Shown: positions 25,023 to 36,140 of the stretch, in pieces
Position numbering within the stretch: position 1 is the first letter of the stretch
Layout: the number at the start of each line of letters is the position of its first letter
NCBI GenBank assembly: GCA_963969495.1
Contig: OZ018317.1
Location: forward strand, 225,972,099 to 226,036,098
Source: Ceratothoa steindachneri
Lineage: Eukaryota; Arthropoda; Malacostraca; Isopoda; Cymothoidae
Length of the DNA stretch: 64,000 bases
Reading direction: 5' to 3'
Position numbers and translations under genes: made by a program
The notes under the pieces: generated by a model
Told to the model about the DNA's origin: nothing
The model's input: only the letters and a program-made list of their open reading frames with translations
Database searches by the model: none

Positions 25023-25740
25023 TCGATTACTTTCAAATTTCGTTTACTTGTTCTTTGAAATACCATAATTATTTATTTGGAGGTATCGATTCAAAATTCA
25101 AATTTAATTTTTAGATATAATCCACGAAAGTCAAAATTTAGTTGAAAGTCGCATTATTTTTAATTTTCAATGGCGTTGAGGAACCTTTAAAAATTATTAT
25201 ATCAATAAAATCCTTTTAGGAGGTTTCATTTGACAGATAGTTGCATAAAACAACGTGGTGGGAAAATAAATTTCAGAATTTTTCTTTCGTCCATCCTAGT
25301 GTGCATATGCACTCCAGATGAATGCCAGACTTGGCATACATATTAGCTGTTAAAATATCTCACTTTTCAATACCTGTATTGATACAGTTCTTTTACTGAC
25401 ACAACTTAATATTAAGCACATTTTTTAACCCACTGAATCGGGGGGAAGGGGAACAGGTAATTATAACTTTGTGCTTCCCCATACAAAAATTTAACATTGT
25501 TTGCCTTTTGTAAATATTTTTACAGATTATTTCCTATTTTACAACAATGTAACATATAACCTAATATAGCAATCAACCTTGTTAGGTTAGGTTATTTTGT
25601 TACTTTTAGAAAAATCTGTCGTTAGCAGATCCAATAAAACCGAACACTTTAAAATTGCTTCCCTTTCGACCTTGGAAGAGATACAAGTTATCGATTCAAT
25701 TGCTTTTGAAGTTGCAAACATCTTACATAGATACAGGTCT
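25023..25740. other. Unassigned AT-rich interval
   Basis: No coding signal. A short GTTAGGTTAGG at about 25,580 is too short to call telomeric repeat. Confidence 0.4.
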
Positions 25741-26030
25741 ACTTAGTCCACGCAATAATCAATCCACAACAGGGCTCTGTATTTAAAAAATCGCATTGTT
25801 CGTAAAATAACTATCAATTTTGTTTAGGAAACTATGTTCGTTTGAAACCTCCGTCCTTTCAGTTTAAACCCGTTGTTACGTGTGACACCATGGTTGTACT
25901 TAAATATTTGTTCATAATTTACGTCTTCAAATTTGTTTAAAATTTTGAATACTTCGATAAGCTCACCACGCAATCTCCTATTTTCGAGAGTCGGTATGTA
26001 AAGGAATTGATACTCCACCCCCCTTCACAA
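25740..26030 (-). pseudogene. CR1-type LINE 3' fragment
   Basis: The minus-strand open frame at 26,018-25,824 reads PTLENRRLRGELIEVFKILN, then GVTRNNGFKLKGRRFQTNIV. This is the C-terminal domain downstream of CR1-family reverse transcriptase, similar to the end of the plus-strand CR1 ORF2 at 27.1-29.8 kb. It is a 5'-truncated remnant with no catalytic domain. Confidence 0.72.
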
Positions 26031-26377
26031 GTGAGCCGCTGGTCGTTAACCACAACATCCTGGCAGTGTAGACGCCGTATCCCAAATTCTTAACCACCCC
26101 TCTTTCTCGCCCTTCGTCTCGAAAAGAAGCTGAACGGTTAAAACAGCAAGATTTCCCCTAAGAGTGGGTATTCAATTTCACCTCAGCTGTGAAATTGGAG
26201 GAGCGTCTGCCTAAAGCCAGAATGTCCCTCAGGACCAGAGGTACGACGCTCTGAGAAAAACCGTTGGAGGAGGAGACCTTATGCGACATGTCCACGCACC
26301 CCCCTTCCCTCTTTCACCTACCCCAGTGGGTTGGCGACGTATAAAAGCACATATCTTTGGAAAAACGCAGTAGATTA

Positions 26378-26974
26378 AATGAGTCAGCAAGGATACGAAG
26401 TCACCGGCAAGAGGCCGGGCTACCAAAAGGAGGGACTAAGAAGAAGCTCATCCTGGAGCTAGTCCCTGGTGATCACACTGAGCTTTAAGTTAACTTGCAG
26501 GTAAGAGCTGAGGCCGAGAAGTCTCAGATTTCAGAAACTTCAGTTGTTGCCCTTATGGTAAGTGGCAACGACCTCTACCTCAGAAGAGGTAGGGTAGGCC
26601 CTACAGGTGAGATTATGAGGACAGTTATGGGCGCTGTCGACGACTGTGGATTGAAAACCCGCAGACGCGTCGTGGTGGGGATGCTCCCCAGGTGGAGTCC
26701 AAGCCGGACTGCCCACTTAAGGAACATGTCGCTAAACAGGCGCCTTGCAGACCTCTGTACGGCTGAGGGTGTCTTTTTTGTGGACCCGTACGCCGTATTC
26801 TATGGTGGAAAAGACCTCTACCAAAGGGACGGGGTGCACCTCTCCTTTAAGGGCAAGGCGTTCCTAGCCAACCTCATCCAGGATGTCGTGGAGCGCACCC
26901 AAAGGAGTGTCCGGCCCATTGGGAAGGCGGACGTACGCCAGTACGCCCGAGTCACTCCCCAAACAACCTTCTAG
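26378..26974 (+). pseudogene. CR1 ORF1, SGNH-type esterase domain
   Basis: ORF1 proteins of CR1 elements commonly carry an esterase domain. The frame reads TKKKLILELVPGDHTEL, a stop at 26,486, then VVALMVSGNDLYLRRGRVGP (the GND oxyanion block), VVVGMLPRWSPSRTAHLRN, VFFVDPYAVFYGGKDLY and DGVHLSFKGKAFLAN. DGVHLS contains the conserved Asp and His of the SGNH fold. The N-terminal GDS block was not found. There is no ATG in this frame just before the domain, so the piece is 5'-damaged. Confidence 0.72.
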
Positions 26975-27051
26975 GAGGTTGTCAAAAATGGTGCCACCGC
27001 GACAAACAAGAAGCTGGGAAACGGAAGAGTATAGGGAGTCCTACATTAGGG

Positions 27052-29796
27052 GACTCCCTGAAAGTTCTTCTGTTCAATGCGAGGTCAATCAGGAACAAGT
27101 TTCCTGAGCTCCGTGGCCTCGTAGCGACGGAAGAACCCGAAATGGTAGCCATAACAGAATCGTGGATAAAAACCTCAAACCGAGACTTTGAAGGCGAATT
27201 CACGGTTCCTGGCTACCAACTCTTCCACAAAGATAGGCCAGACAGAGAGGGTGGCGGTGTAATGTTGTATGTCAAGGATACAATCAAATCTACGAACTCC
27301 AACGTTATATCCGACCACGAGCTCCTAGGCTTTGACCTAGAGATCGGTCCTGTCAGATACAGGACCCTGCTGCTTTAAAGACCCTCTTCCCAACCCGTTG
27401 AGAAGGACAGGGAACTGTACCAGCTGCTGGGTGAGCTGGTTCAAGGCAGAGTGTGCATCGTTATGGGCGATTTCAACAGCCAAGTTGACTGGGAAACCAC
27501 AGCAGCCTGTGGTGAGAGCGCGCTACTCCTGGAGTTCGCCAACAACGAGTTCCTCACTCAATGGGTCAGAGAACCGACGAGAGGAGACAATATCCTCGAC
27601 TTGGTCTTCACCTCTGAGTATGATATCGTTGAGGATATCTCTGTAGGCGAAGAGCTCGGTGGCAGTGATCACCAGCTAGTTAGATTTAGCGTCAAGATCC
27701 CGAAGGTAAGGTCTGTGGCCAGTCAATCAAAGAAACTTGACTTGAGAAGAGCAGACTTTGCAAGCCTTCGAGCTGGACTGACTGACGTGAGGCAAGAAGT
27801 GTGCGATGCCGTTTAAGACTCGTGGAATAGTTTCAAAACCACATTCATGAGTCTTCAATCGCGTTTCATCCCTCTGTCTTCTGTTCAACCTAAGTGGTTT
27901 AATCGAGAAAGCGGCCAACTGCTTAGGGAGAAGAGAAATGTGTACGCACAATCGAAGATCTCGGGTGACTTTGACGAATACCGGAGGCTAGCCAGGAGAG
28001 TGAAGTCCAGAATAAGGGTGGCTAAGCGGTCTGAGGAACTCCGAGTGGCGAGACTCTGTAAAGAGAATCCCAAGGAGTTTTTTGGATATGTGAACAGCCG
28101 TAAACCAATCCGTCGAACGATTGGCCCTTTGAGGAATGAGGAGGGGACATTAAAGCATTCAGATGCAGAAAATGCTAACCTCCTCAACGACTACTTCTCT
28201 TCAGTGTTTACTGAAGAGTGTGGTCCCATTCCCCAGCCGACGGATTCCTACTCGGGGAAAAAGCTGGATGCAATGGACTTCACCGAAGGAGAAATAAAGA
28301 AAAAGATCGCTGACCTAAAGACGAATAAGTCCCCTGGACCGGACGGGTTTCTACCTAAAGTGTTGAAGGAAGTGTGCGATGAAGTATCACGACATCTGTG
28401 CGCTATCTTTAACATGTCAATCCGGACCGGATGCGTTCCTAGAGACTGGCGTGAGGCGGAGGTGACTCCTATCTTCAAGAAAGGAGACCGTAACCAACCG
28501 TCGAACTACCGACCTATCAGTCTGACTTCGATAGTCAGTAAACTCATGGAAAGCATCATGGTGGACAAAGTGACGTCGTATTTAGAGTCAAACCTGCTAC
28601 TGAGGAGTTCCCAGCACGGCTTCCGAAGGCAACGGTCATGCCTGACGAACCTTGTGGAATTCTTCCACTTCGTTTTCAGTGAGCACGATCGGGACAAGGC
28701 GGTGGATGTGGTCTACCTAGACTTTCAGAAAGCCTTTGATAAAGTACCACACCGCCGCCTTCTCCGGAAAGTGCGAGCGCTTGGCATAGACGGAAAGGTA
28801 GCCGGCTGGATCGAGAACTGGCTAAGTGGCAGACGGCAACGGGTGGTGGTAAATGGACAGTCTTCTGAGTGGGTGCCCGTTACTAGCGGGGTGCCTCAAG
28901 GTTCTGTCCTGGGACCACTACTATTCATCATCTACGTCAACGACATGGACGGTGACATGGTTGCCAAGATTTCCAAATTTGCCGATGATACCAAGCTTGG
29001 TATGAACGTTGCAAAGGAGGGAAATACTGCCCGCCTGCAGGAAGATCTTGGGAAAATTGGGGAGTGGTCGGACACGTGGCAAATGCCTTTTAACGTGGGG
29101 AAATGCAAAGTAATGCATATCGGCCACAGAAACCACCAATCTCAGTATATCCTTAAGGGCACTGCTCTTGAATCGAGTGACACTGAGAAGGACTTGGGTG
29201 TAACAATCACTAGTGACCTCAAGTTCTCGAAACAGTGCATTGAGGCGGAGAAAAAGGCCCAAAGGATGCTAGGCTATATTAAGCGCCAGTTTGGTTATCG
29301 GAACCAGGAGATTGTACTCTGTTTGTACAACTCACTTGTCCGACCGCACCTGGAGTATGCCGTACAATTTTGGAGTCCTTCATTGCGAAAGGACATCGCA
29401 AGATTGGAACGCGTACAAGCCAGGGCAACCAAGCTGATTCCCTCTATCCGACATAAAAGTTATGAGGATAGACTAAGGGAATTAGATCTGTTCTCGCTGG
29501 AAACCCGTAGACTGCGTGGTCAGCTCATCGAAGTTTTCAAAATACTTCGAGGGTTCGACAATGTTGACTACCGGGATATTTTCACACTGAGTGAGAACAG
29601 AACGCGCAATCACGGCTTTAAACTTGAACTGAAGCGTTACAACCGCAATCTGTGTGGAAATTTTTTCACCTACAGTATCTGCGGTAAGTGGAACGCACTT
29701 CCAGTGGAAGTTGTCAACAGTGAATCTGTTGACCAGTTCAAGTCAAGACTAGACAAGGTGTTGAAAAGTGGCCGTTTAGGGACGCAAAACAATTGA
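27052..29796 (+). pseudogene. CR1 ORF2 endonuclease-reverse transcriptase, two in-frame stops
   Basis: One continuous reading frame of about 914 codons interrupted only by TAA at 27,376 and TAA at 27,814. The AP-type endonuclease region reads LKVLLFNARSIRNK, VAITESWIK, VMGDFNSQVDWE and GSDHQLVRF. The reverse transcriptase is fully open from 27,847, about 649 residues. It has NYRPISLTSIVSKLMES, the A motif VVYLDFQKAFDKVPH (about residues 284-298 of that part), the B motif SGVPQGSVLGPLLF and the C motif FADDTKLG (about residues 377-384), so all catalytic Asp residues are present. The first stop replaces the Tyr of the usual YRPP block. It is the least damaged protein-coding element in the window. 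Confidence 0.88.
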
Positions 29797-29898
29797 GCAG
29801 CCTTGTGCCCGCTCGATTGCAAGTCCAATGGTACCCTCTTTGAATGGACCGTAAGGTCTCCTAGGGTACCTTCTTTCCTTGTTGTTACTCCTTGTTGA
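29797..29898 (+). other. CR1 3' UTR and tail
   Basis: Short 3' UTR (TGCCCGCTCGATTG, GGTCTCCTAGGGTACC) ending in CTTGTTGTTACTCCTTG. The same 3' UTR is present at 46,994-47,085, where the tail reads CCTTGTAACTCCTTGTAAC, two copies of a 10-mer. Confidence 0.75.
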
Positions 29899-30302
29899 TC
29901 AAGTTCAACTTACTCTCGTCAGAGAAACCGCTCTATTCTGGTGTAGCCCAAAGCACTGAGATAGTACTTGCCATTGAGGAATACCGGAACTAAGAAGAAG
30001 CTCATCGTCGAGCTCGTTCCTGGTGGTCACACCGAACTTTAAGTTAACTTGATTTAAGAATCAAGTTCAACTTACTCTCGTCAGAGAAACCCCCTTATCC
30101 TGGTGTATCCCAAAGAAACGAGATAGTCTTCGCCCTTCAGGAATACCAGAACTAAGACGAAGCTCATCCTCGAGCCAGTTCCTGGAGGTCACACCGATTT
30201 TTAGTTAACTTGTTTTAAGAAGCAAGTTCAACTTACTCTCGTCAGAGAAACTTCCCTATCCTGGTGTATCACAAAGCACCGAGATAGTCCTCGCCCTTGA
30301 GG
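29899..30302. repeat. Tandem repeat, about 161-bp unit, 2.5 copies
   Basis: Units start at 29,899, 30,061 and 30,222 (CAAGTTCAACTTACTCTCG). Each full unit ends in a segment (AAGAAGCTCATC..., GGTCACACCGA, TTAAGTTAACTTG) that is also present once at 26,434-26,497, just upstream of the CR1 ORF1 esterase block. The array begins right after the CR1 3' tail. Confidence 0.88.
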
Positions 30303-31050
30303 AAGAACCCTGAGTGAACTCCCTCCAGCGCTCCCCTGATTCAAAGGATTCCCGCATCGGCTCATCGCTAGCCAGTGCGACGTATTCCCCAGAGTAATCC
30401 GAAGGGAAGAAAGAAACATTCTTTCACTGTCCCGTGGTGATAGCATTTCCTGCCGAAGGCGTGTGGCTTCTCCATCTGCCACACGCGCCAAAAGCTTCCG
30501 TGGCTTTAAAGCTATTTCGCTTGTGCAAACACATGTGGACAAGCGGCACGCGTCATCCAAGCAACAACATTCTTGAGGTGACGTAACCATTTAGTTCAAG
30601 GTCCGACTCAAACCCGATTCTAGTAGGAAGCTACAAAGGTAGTTCATCCCCGGTATCCGTTTCAGTAAAGTCCGTTTGCATTTTTTTATATTAAAGTGAG
30701 CTGTGGTTCAACCATCACTATATTTTCCAGTATGTCATTTTAGAAAGCCTCACTTAAATTTAATGAATTCATTTTTGTGTATTTAAGGTGTCAAATTTCG
30801 TTGGTTCATGTTTTTTTGTCTTAGTTAAAGTTTTAGTTTGTCTAAACAAATTTATATTTAATCCTCGAAACGCTAAGCAAGGCACTAGGAACCCTCAAAG
30901 ATTAAAGAAGAAATAATCAGATAATAATAATCAATCATAATCAAAATATATAGAGCACTCTTAGAGATAAAACGTAATCCAGGCAGTGTTTCGAAGTACG
31001 TAAACAACCCAAACGTAAGAACTCCAGTGATCACTCGGTCCTTCCCATAC
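30303..31050. other. Unassigned interval
   Basis: A 120-codon minus-strand open frame (30,228-30,590) overlaps the tandem array and lacks motifs. The rest is AT-rich with no coding signal. Confidence 0.35.
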
Positions 31051-31059
31051 CACGACACG

Positions 31060-32690
31060 GTAGTTTTAGTATATTTAATCTTTTGATATACGACTTATTT
31101 TTGATCTAGGGAATTAGTTTAGTTCCCGCCATTGAATTCTTTCCATTTTATTGATTTTTATAAGTGTATAAGGTGACCACAATTGTATCGCTTATTTTAG
31201 GTGTGGCCTTACTAAACTTTTATATAGAGGTATGATTATATCCTGGTGTTTGTAATGAAAAGTTCTCGCAATAAATCAAAGTATTTGGTTCGCCTTCTTA
31301 CAGGCTTCGTTACACTGTTTGTTAAACTTAAAATCCTTTGAAACACATACCCCTAAATCTTTTTCTTCGACCATGGAGATAAGATTTTTACCAGCCGTTT
31401 CATACTTAAAACTCGGGGTATTTCGACCTACATGCAAAACTCTACACTTGTCTAGATTAATTTTCTATCGTTCTAATTTAGAATTTTACCCCCAATTTTG
31501 TGTCATCCGCAAATTTGGTTACTTACCAAGTAGGTCATTGTCTATATCATTTGCACAAAAAGGAACAACAATGGTCCCAACACAGACCCCTGGGGCTCGC
31601 CACTAGTTACATTTTTCCACTCCGAAAATTTACCGTTTAAAACTACTCTCTGCTTACGATTACTTAGCCACGATTCTATACATTGTAGGAGGTTTCCCTA
31701 ATTCCATGAGTAAAATGTTTAGTTAATAATCGCCTATGAGGAACGGTGTCGAATGCCTTAGCGAATTCTAAGTAAACTATGTCTAAAGATCTACTTCCGT
31801 CATAGCTTTTAATCATACTGGCGTGAAATTCTAAAAGATTAGTTAAACATGAGCGTTTCTGTCTAAATCCGTGTTGACTATCATATATGAGATTATGCGC
31901 TTCCAAAGTAATCGATCACCCTATCACGAATGACGGATTCCATTAATTTGCCTACGATGGGTTAATAATTGGTCGGAAGTTCTATTTTTCTCTTTTTAAA
32001 ATAGTAGTTATATTTGCGGACTTAAAATCTAATGGCACAACATCTTCTTCTAAACATTTGTTAAAAATTGCATTAGCGGTCCCAGTAACACGTTTCAAAT
32101 TTATTTTAAATGCGCCGGATAGATTAAATTAAGACCTAGAGATTTACTGGATTTTAACTTACTGATATAAAAATCTATTTCTGCTTCGAAGAATTGAATA
32201 TCGGTTAAAAGGTTATGCTCGTTAAAGTTTATCACGCCGTTCGTTTGTAGTATAATATGCTCGTCTTCCTTTATAAATACCGATGCAAAAAAGTTATTTA
32301 ATATATAGGACACCTTTTCTGTATCCGAAACTAATTCGTTATTGTCATTTTTGATAGGTCCTATTGTTTCCTCTATTGGGTTTCTATTGGATAAATAATC
32401 AAAAAACTTCTTAAGGTTATGTTTACTTTGTTTGCCAATTTGGATTTCTTATTTTCTTTTAGTGCTTCATATATTCATCTGGCATTCCCTTCGGCGGGCT
32501 AATCAATTTGATTATTTTGGGGGAGGGGTTCTTATCCTTCAATTTAATTTCGATATCATGATTCCGCCATTATGGTTTACTTGAGCTGTTTCGTTTGTTT
32601 TTTCACGGAGTGAATCGTTCATCTAATTCTCTAAAATGTTCGGTGAAAAAGGACTAGTGCCGTAGGTCAGGTTAGATTTCCTGACCTCTG
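31060..32690 (-). pseudogene. CR1-like LINE (second family), reverse transcriptase part
   Basis: Minus-strand RT in several frames. From right to left: the linker to 32,560, NFFASVFIKEDEH and FYISKLKSSKSLGLN (32,313-32,110), YDSQHGFRQKRSCLTNLLEF and DIVYLEFAKAFDTVPHRRLL (31,906-31,740; A-motif Asp replaced by Glu), and KFADDTKLG at about 31,520-31,495. A degraded C-terminus follows to about 31,060. It is the downstream half of the element whose ORF1 and endonuclease lie at 41,063-42,750. The two halves are separated by the LTR element inserted between 32,691 and 41,062. Confidence 0.78.
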
Positions 32691-33412
32691 CTTGCTCTCT
32701 TTGACTCAGAAGGGAACGCGACAAGCCTGAAGGACACTCTGCGATTGGGCCTTGCCCTGAATGATGCACTTCAAATGTAATTTGCACTAAATCAAGTAAG
32801 AGTGACTATTTTCTAAGAGGTTCTGGATATCAAACTGGATGAAACAAAATAATCTTTTCTACTGTACAAACAAAAATAAACTAATGGATACAACATAGAA
32901 ATACAGAAGAATTAAATGGGCAAAAAGTATATACCTATCAGCTCAAGGCTATAGCCGTGAGGACGTACACACAAACGTACACGACCGACAAAAGGGAAAC
33001 TACACTTCCGGATGGATCTGCCGCCCGAGGGAAGGGCTTAGGGGTGGGGAGATGAGCTTCGAGCTCGATTGCTTTTCAACGGCACGGTTGGCTTTGCACT
33101 TGGCCGATTAGTATTCGGCCTGCTTAAAGTTATGAAGGAGAATACAACCTGACTTCTAACAACCATTGCTAACTCGAAAGTATGGATCGAGGGAGTATTT
33201 CACTGTGGAGAAGCTAAGTCGAATACAGCAGCGTGGGAATCTCCTCGTTCCTAGTTCCTATTTCTTCTTATTTAATTTTCTTGTCTTCGGGCTCTTGGGA
33301 TTAGGGAGGCCGAGAGAAAGAATTCTTTTGTGTCGCGTCTTCTTTGGCAAAATACTAATCTTACCCCAGGCTAACAGTTAACTATTTATACGGGCCCGCC
33401 GGAAGTGAATTT
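32691..33412 (-). repeat. Putative 3' LTR of Gmr1-like copy 2
   Basis: Shares almost its whole length with 40,242-41,062, for example TTAGTATTCGGCCTGCTTAA and TATTTATACGGGCCCGCCGG. The right boundary is where similarity stops (GCCGGAAGTGAATT). A pyrimidine-rich tract (purine-rich in element sense) at 33,574-33,650 could be the polypurine tract, which would extend the LTR to about 33,570. Confidence 0.72.
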
Positions 33413-33955
33413 TACCGAAGCGACGGAAGTGGATTTTACTTAATCTATATAGAGGTGCCGGGAGTGAATTTAGGCCTTCACGCCATCTCGCACCACCTCT
33501 TGTTATTAAAATTAGGCTCGCAATAGGGCGTCTTATCAAACGGAAGTTACCTAAACAAGAAGCCGATCGCGAGTTCTTTCCGTCCTACCATTCTCTCTCT
33601 ATATCTGATCTCCATTTCTCTTATCTTTGACATCTCCTTTTCCCTCAAGATGGAACTTCCGGAATTAAGTGACATCCAATAATAACAAAAATGGGGTATA
33701 CATCGTAATTTCGAAACAACAAAACAGAAAAAAAGAATACATGCCACTAAATTAAAATCAGTCTACTATACAAAAAAAATATAATAATAATAATAAAGGG
33801 ACATGTTCCCTTAAACTTAATGGAAATATTGCCTGAGCATGTGTAAAAAAAAAATCAATCTTAAAAATTAGAAAAATTTATTCTCAATCAGGATTAGTTC
33901 AATGATAAATTCAATGGATTCATAGTTAAGCTATCGGTCATACAGTTATCAGAGC
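33413..33955. other. 3' untranslated part of Gmr1-like copy 2
   Basis: No coding motif. It contains the pyrimidine-rich tract at 33,574-33,650 and a short ATA-type repeat at 33,780-33,797. Confidence 0.45.
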
Positions 33956-34575
33956 CTTTAATGTACAGGATCCTAAATTGAAATTCTTGTAAAAACAAAC
34001 GCCAGTGCATTTAACGACCATTATTGTTTTTTTTACATTTCGGAGATGGGTCAGTTTCTATTACAATCTCTTTCCCTATCAAAAGCATTTTAAACTTTTG
34101 AATACCCCAAATTATCGCGAGGGCCTCTCGCTCAATTACAGCCTAGTTCTTTACGCAGGGGAGCAATTTCTGACTTGCAGATGCGATGGAAAATCTCATC
34201 ATTTTTCCCGTACTGGACTAGAACACGGCCTATTCCATCGTTGCTGGCATCTGTTCAAATGTCAAACGGTTCATAGGGATTGGACGTGAGTTTTTTTTCT
34301 TAAGTTGATCAAACTCTTAACTGAGAGCGGGTTTCATACTAGGCGCTCGGGACCATTTTTTTAAAAATGTTCACACAAAGGAGCGGAGAGTGATGCGAAA
34401 TTCTGAATAAAGCGTCTGTAAAAGGTCGTGGAACCCATAAAGGATCTTAATTGCTTCTTGGTCGCGGACTGAGGCATCTCACCAATGGCTTGAATTTTAT
34501 CCTCCTGGGGAGCTAGCCGGTTATTTCCAATACGGAAACCTAAGTAGTCAATCTGGTTAGCCCATGCGCGTCGGT
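33956..34575 (-). pseudogene. Reverse transcriptase thumb and RNase H, copy 2
   Basis: The minus-strand open frame reads IDYLGFRIGNNRLAP and ATKKQLRSFMGSTTFYRRFI (RT thumb/connection), then QLKKKLTSNPYEPFDI, a stop, TDASNDGIGRVLVQ. After a frameshift comes EREALAIIWGIQKFKMLLIG, the RNase H signature. Most of the RT palm is deleted: the thumb is joined directly to the GPY/F-like segment of integrase at about 34,565. It is inactive. Confidence 0.8.
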
Positions 34576-35710
34576 GATACTTGTTGAGAAGATTTACGTG
34601 GAAAAGCTTCCTTCCTGTTGACATTTCAATCAAATAATCGACGGAGCCTAGTTTCTCGATCACTTGATAGGGATCCTCCATTGGCTCAGTAATTTGTTGT
34701 TTTCAGTTGGGAGCAACAAAAAACTTCCTCAATGGCTTAAATTTTCTATCTTCAGATTTATATGCGATGTAAGTTTTATATTTTCCGGTTAAAATCGGCA
34801 TTTTGATACGCTATTTCGTCGCATTTCTCTAACCTCTGTCGTAATTCGACCAGATACGAGTACGAAGAGTGGATTTCTGGATCTACTCTTTGATTTGTAA
34901 ATAGGTCATTCAAAATTTTCAAGGAGCCTCGTACATTCCTTCCGTATAGTAATTCAAACGGAGCGAAACCCAAGGTGCGATGGGAAATTTCTCTATACGC
35001 AAAGAGAGCTACCGAAAGATATATGTGCCATTCCTTTGGTTGCTCAGCACATAATTTCTTCAGAATGGCTTTGAGACTGTCATTAACCCTCTCGCACATT
35101 CCATTTTTGGCTGGATGAAACGGAGTCGTAAACAAGGGTTTTATCATCAGTAATTTGCCCACATATTCCATCAATTAGGAAGTAAATTGGCGGCCACAAT
35201 CCGAAAATATCTATTTCGGCAGCCCAGCACGGGAGGAAATCGTGATGAGTGCTTCGGCACAAGAGATGCTGTCAATCTTCTTAAGTGACACAGCCTAAGT
35301 GAATCTGGTGGCAAAATTGACTAGAGTTAAAACATAACTATGATCCTCACTTGAAGGTGGGTGAATCGGCCCGATAAAGTCAATCATCGCTCGGTAGAAG
35401 GGCTCGAAGATTATACGGCCCTTCTGTAAGGGTGCAGGCTTGACTCGCCCTCTAATAGCGGTCTTCTGGCAGATGTTGCACGAACGACAGTAACACAGGA
35501 TTTCTTCCGATGCACCTTGCCAATAGAGATATTTAAAGACCCGTTGTGCCGTCTTAGAGTGGCTAAACTGACCCGAGAAGAGACTATCGTGGGTGGTTCG
35601 AAGGATGAGTTGATATGGGAGCATACGCGGTAAAGGATGTCATCCTTAACAATAAAGGAGATTATCTTGTGGCCCCTAATGGACTCTCGCGTCTTGTTTT
35701 GTGTCTTTAT
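34576..35710 (-). pseudogene. Retrotransposon integrase with GPY/F-like end, copy 2
   Basis: From right to left: HDSLFSGQFSHSKTAQRVF and CRSCNICQKTAIRGRV (HHCC finger, 35,592-35,455), FYRAMIDFIGPIHPPSSEDH (core start with catalytic Asp), then FTTPFHPAKNGMCERVNDS, YLSVALFAYREISHRTLGF and FELLYGRNVRGSL (35,150-34,910). The GPY/F-like block WEDPYQVIEKLGSVDYLIEM is at about 34,681-34,620. It is better preserved than copy 1 but still broken near 35,180-35,290, where the middle catalytic region should lie. Confidence 0.83.
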
Positions 35711-36140
35711 CCATAGGGGCTAAAGTACTCGCACTCTTTCCGGATTTTTCTAAAGGCTTCGTTCAGGTCATTTGGTTAAGCTGAATCGCTAGGGATTTCC
35801 AGAGGTGCGTGCGCTTCCGATTCTTTAACCGCTTGAGATTGGGTGGTCAGGAGTTGAACCACGGGAGGGAGGATACCCGCGGGCCTGGCCAATTAAAGCA
35901 GCACAGAACTTGATGGGCGCTGCGACAACCTCGGCCCAGAGAGTGACGTAGGCGCACTCGATGTAGCATCTCACAATGGGGAATCTTTTACCACGCCCTA
36001 GGTAACAGATCTACAAGTTTGCACGACAAGTGCAAACTTGTCGTGATCCGGGGCTACAGGTGGAAGTAATCTGTCAGATATCACGATGCACATGCATCCT
36101 GTGTCACGCACGAGAGTTGAAATCCGGCAACGGTTCACCG
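35711..36140 (-). pseudogene. Retrotransposon aspartic protease and linker, copy 2
   Basis: The active-site loop reads LVRDTGCMCIVISDRLL with the DTG codons at 36,105-36,097. After a frame break the second half reads RCYIECAYVTLWAEVVAAPI and IKFCAALIG (the ALIG block resembles the hydrophobic I-I-G end of retropepsins). A linker follows, then VKDDILYRVCSH, leading into integrase. No RT lies between protease and integrase. Confidence 0.7.

Larger units (their letters stand above)
26230..29895 (+). mobile_element. CR1-like LINE, best-preserved copy
   Basis: Plus-strand non-LTR retrotransposon. It has an ORF1 remnant with SGNH/GDSL-esterase motifs (26.4-27.0 kb) and an ORF2 with endonuclease and reverse transcriptase (27,052-29,796). 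A short 3' UTR ends in a CTTGTTACTCCTTG-type tail that fits the short tandem tails of CR1 elements. A related 3' end occurs at 46,651-47,085 with about ten differences in 430 bp, so the family was active fairly recently. The 5' boundary is uncertain. Confidence 0.82.

Noticed and set aside
25575..25595. GTTAGGTTAGG, possible arthropod telomeric TTAGG repeat
   Set aside because: Only about two units. The runs at 63,120-63,145 are irregular too.
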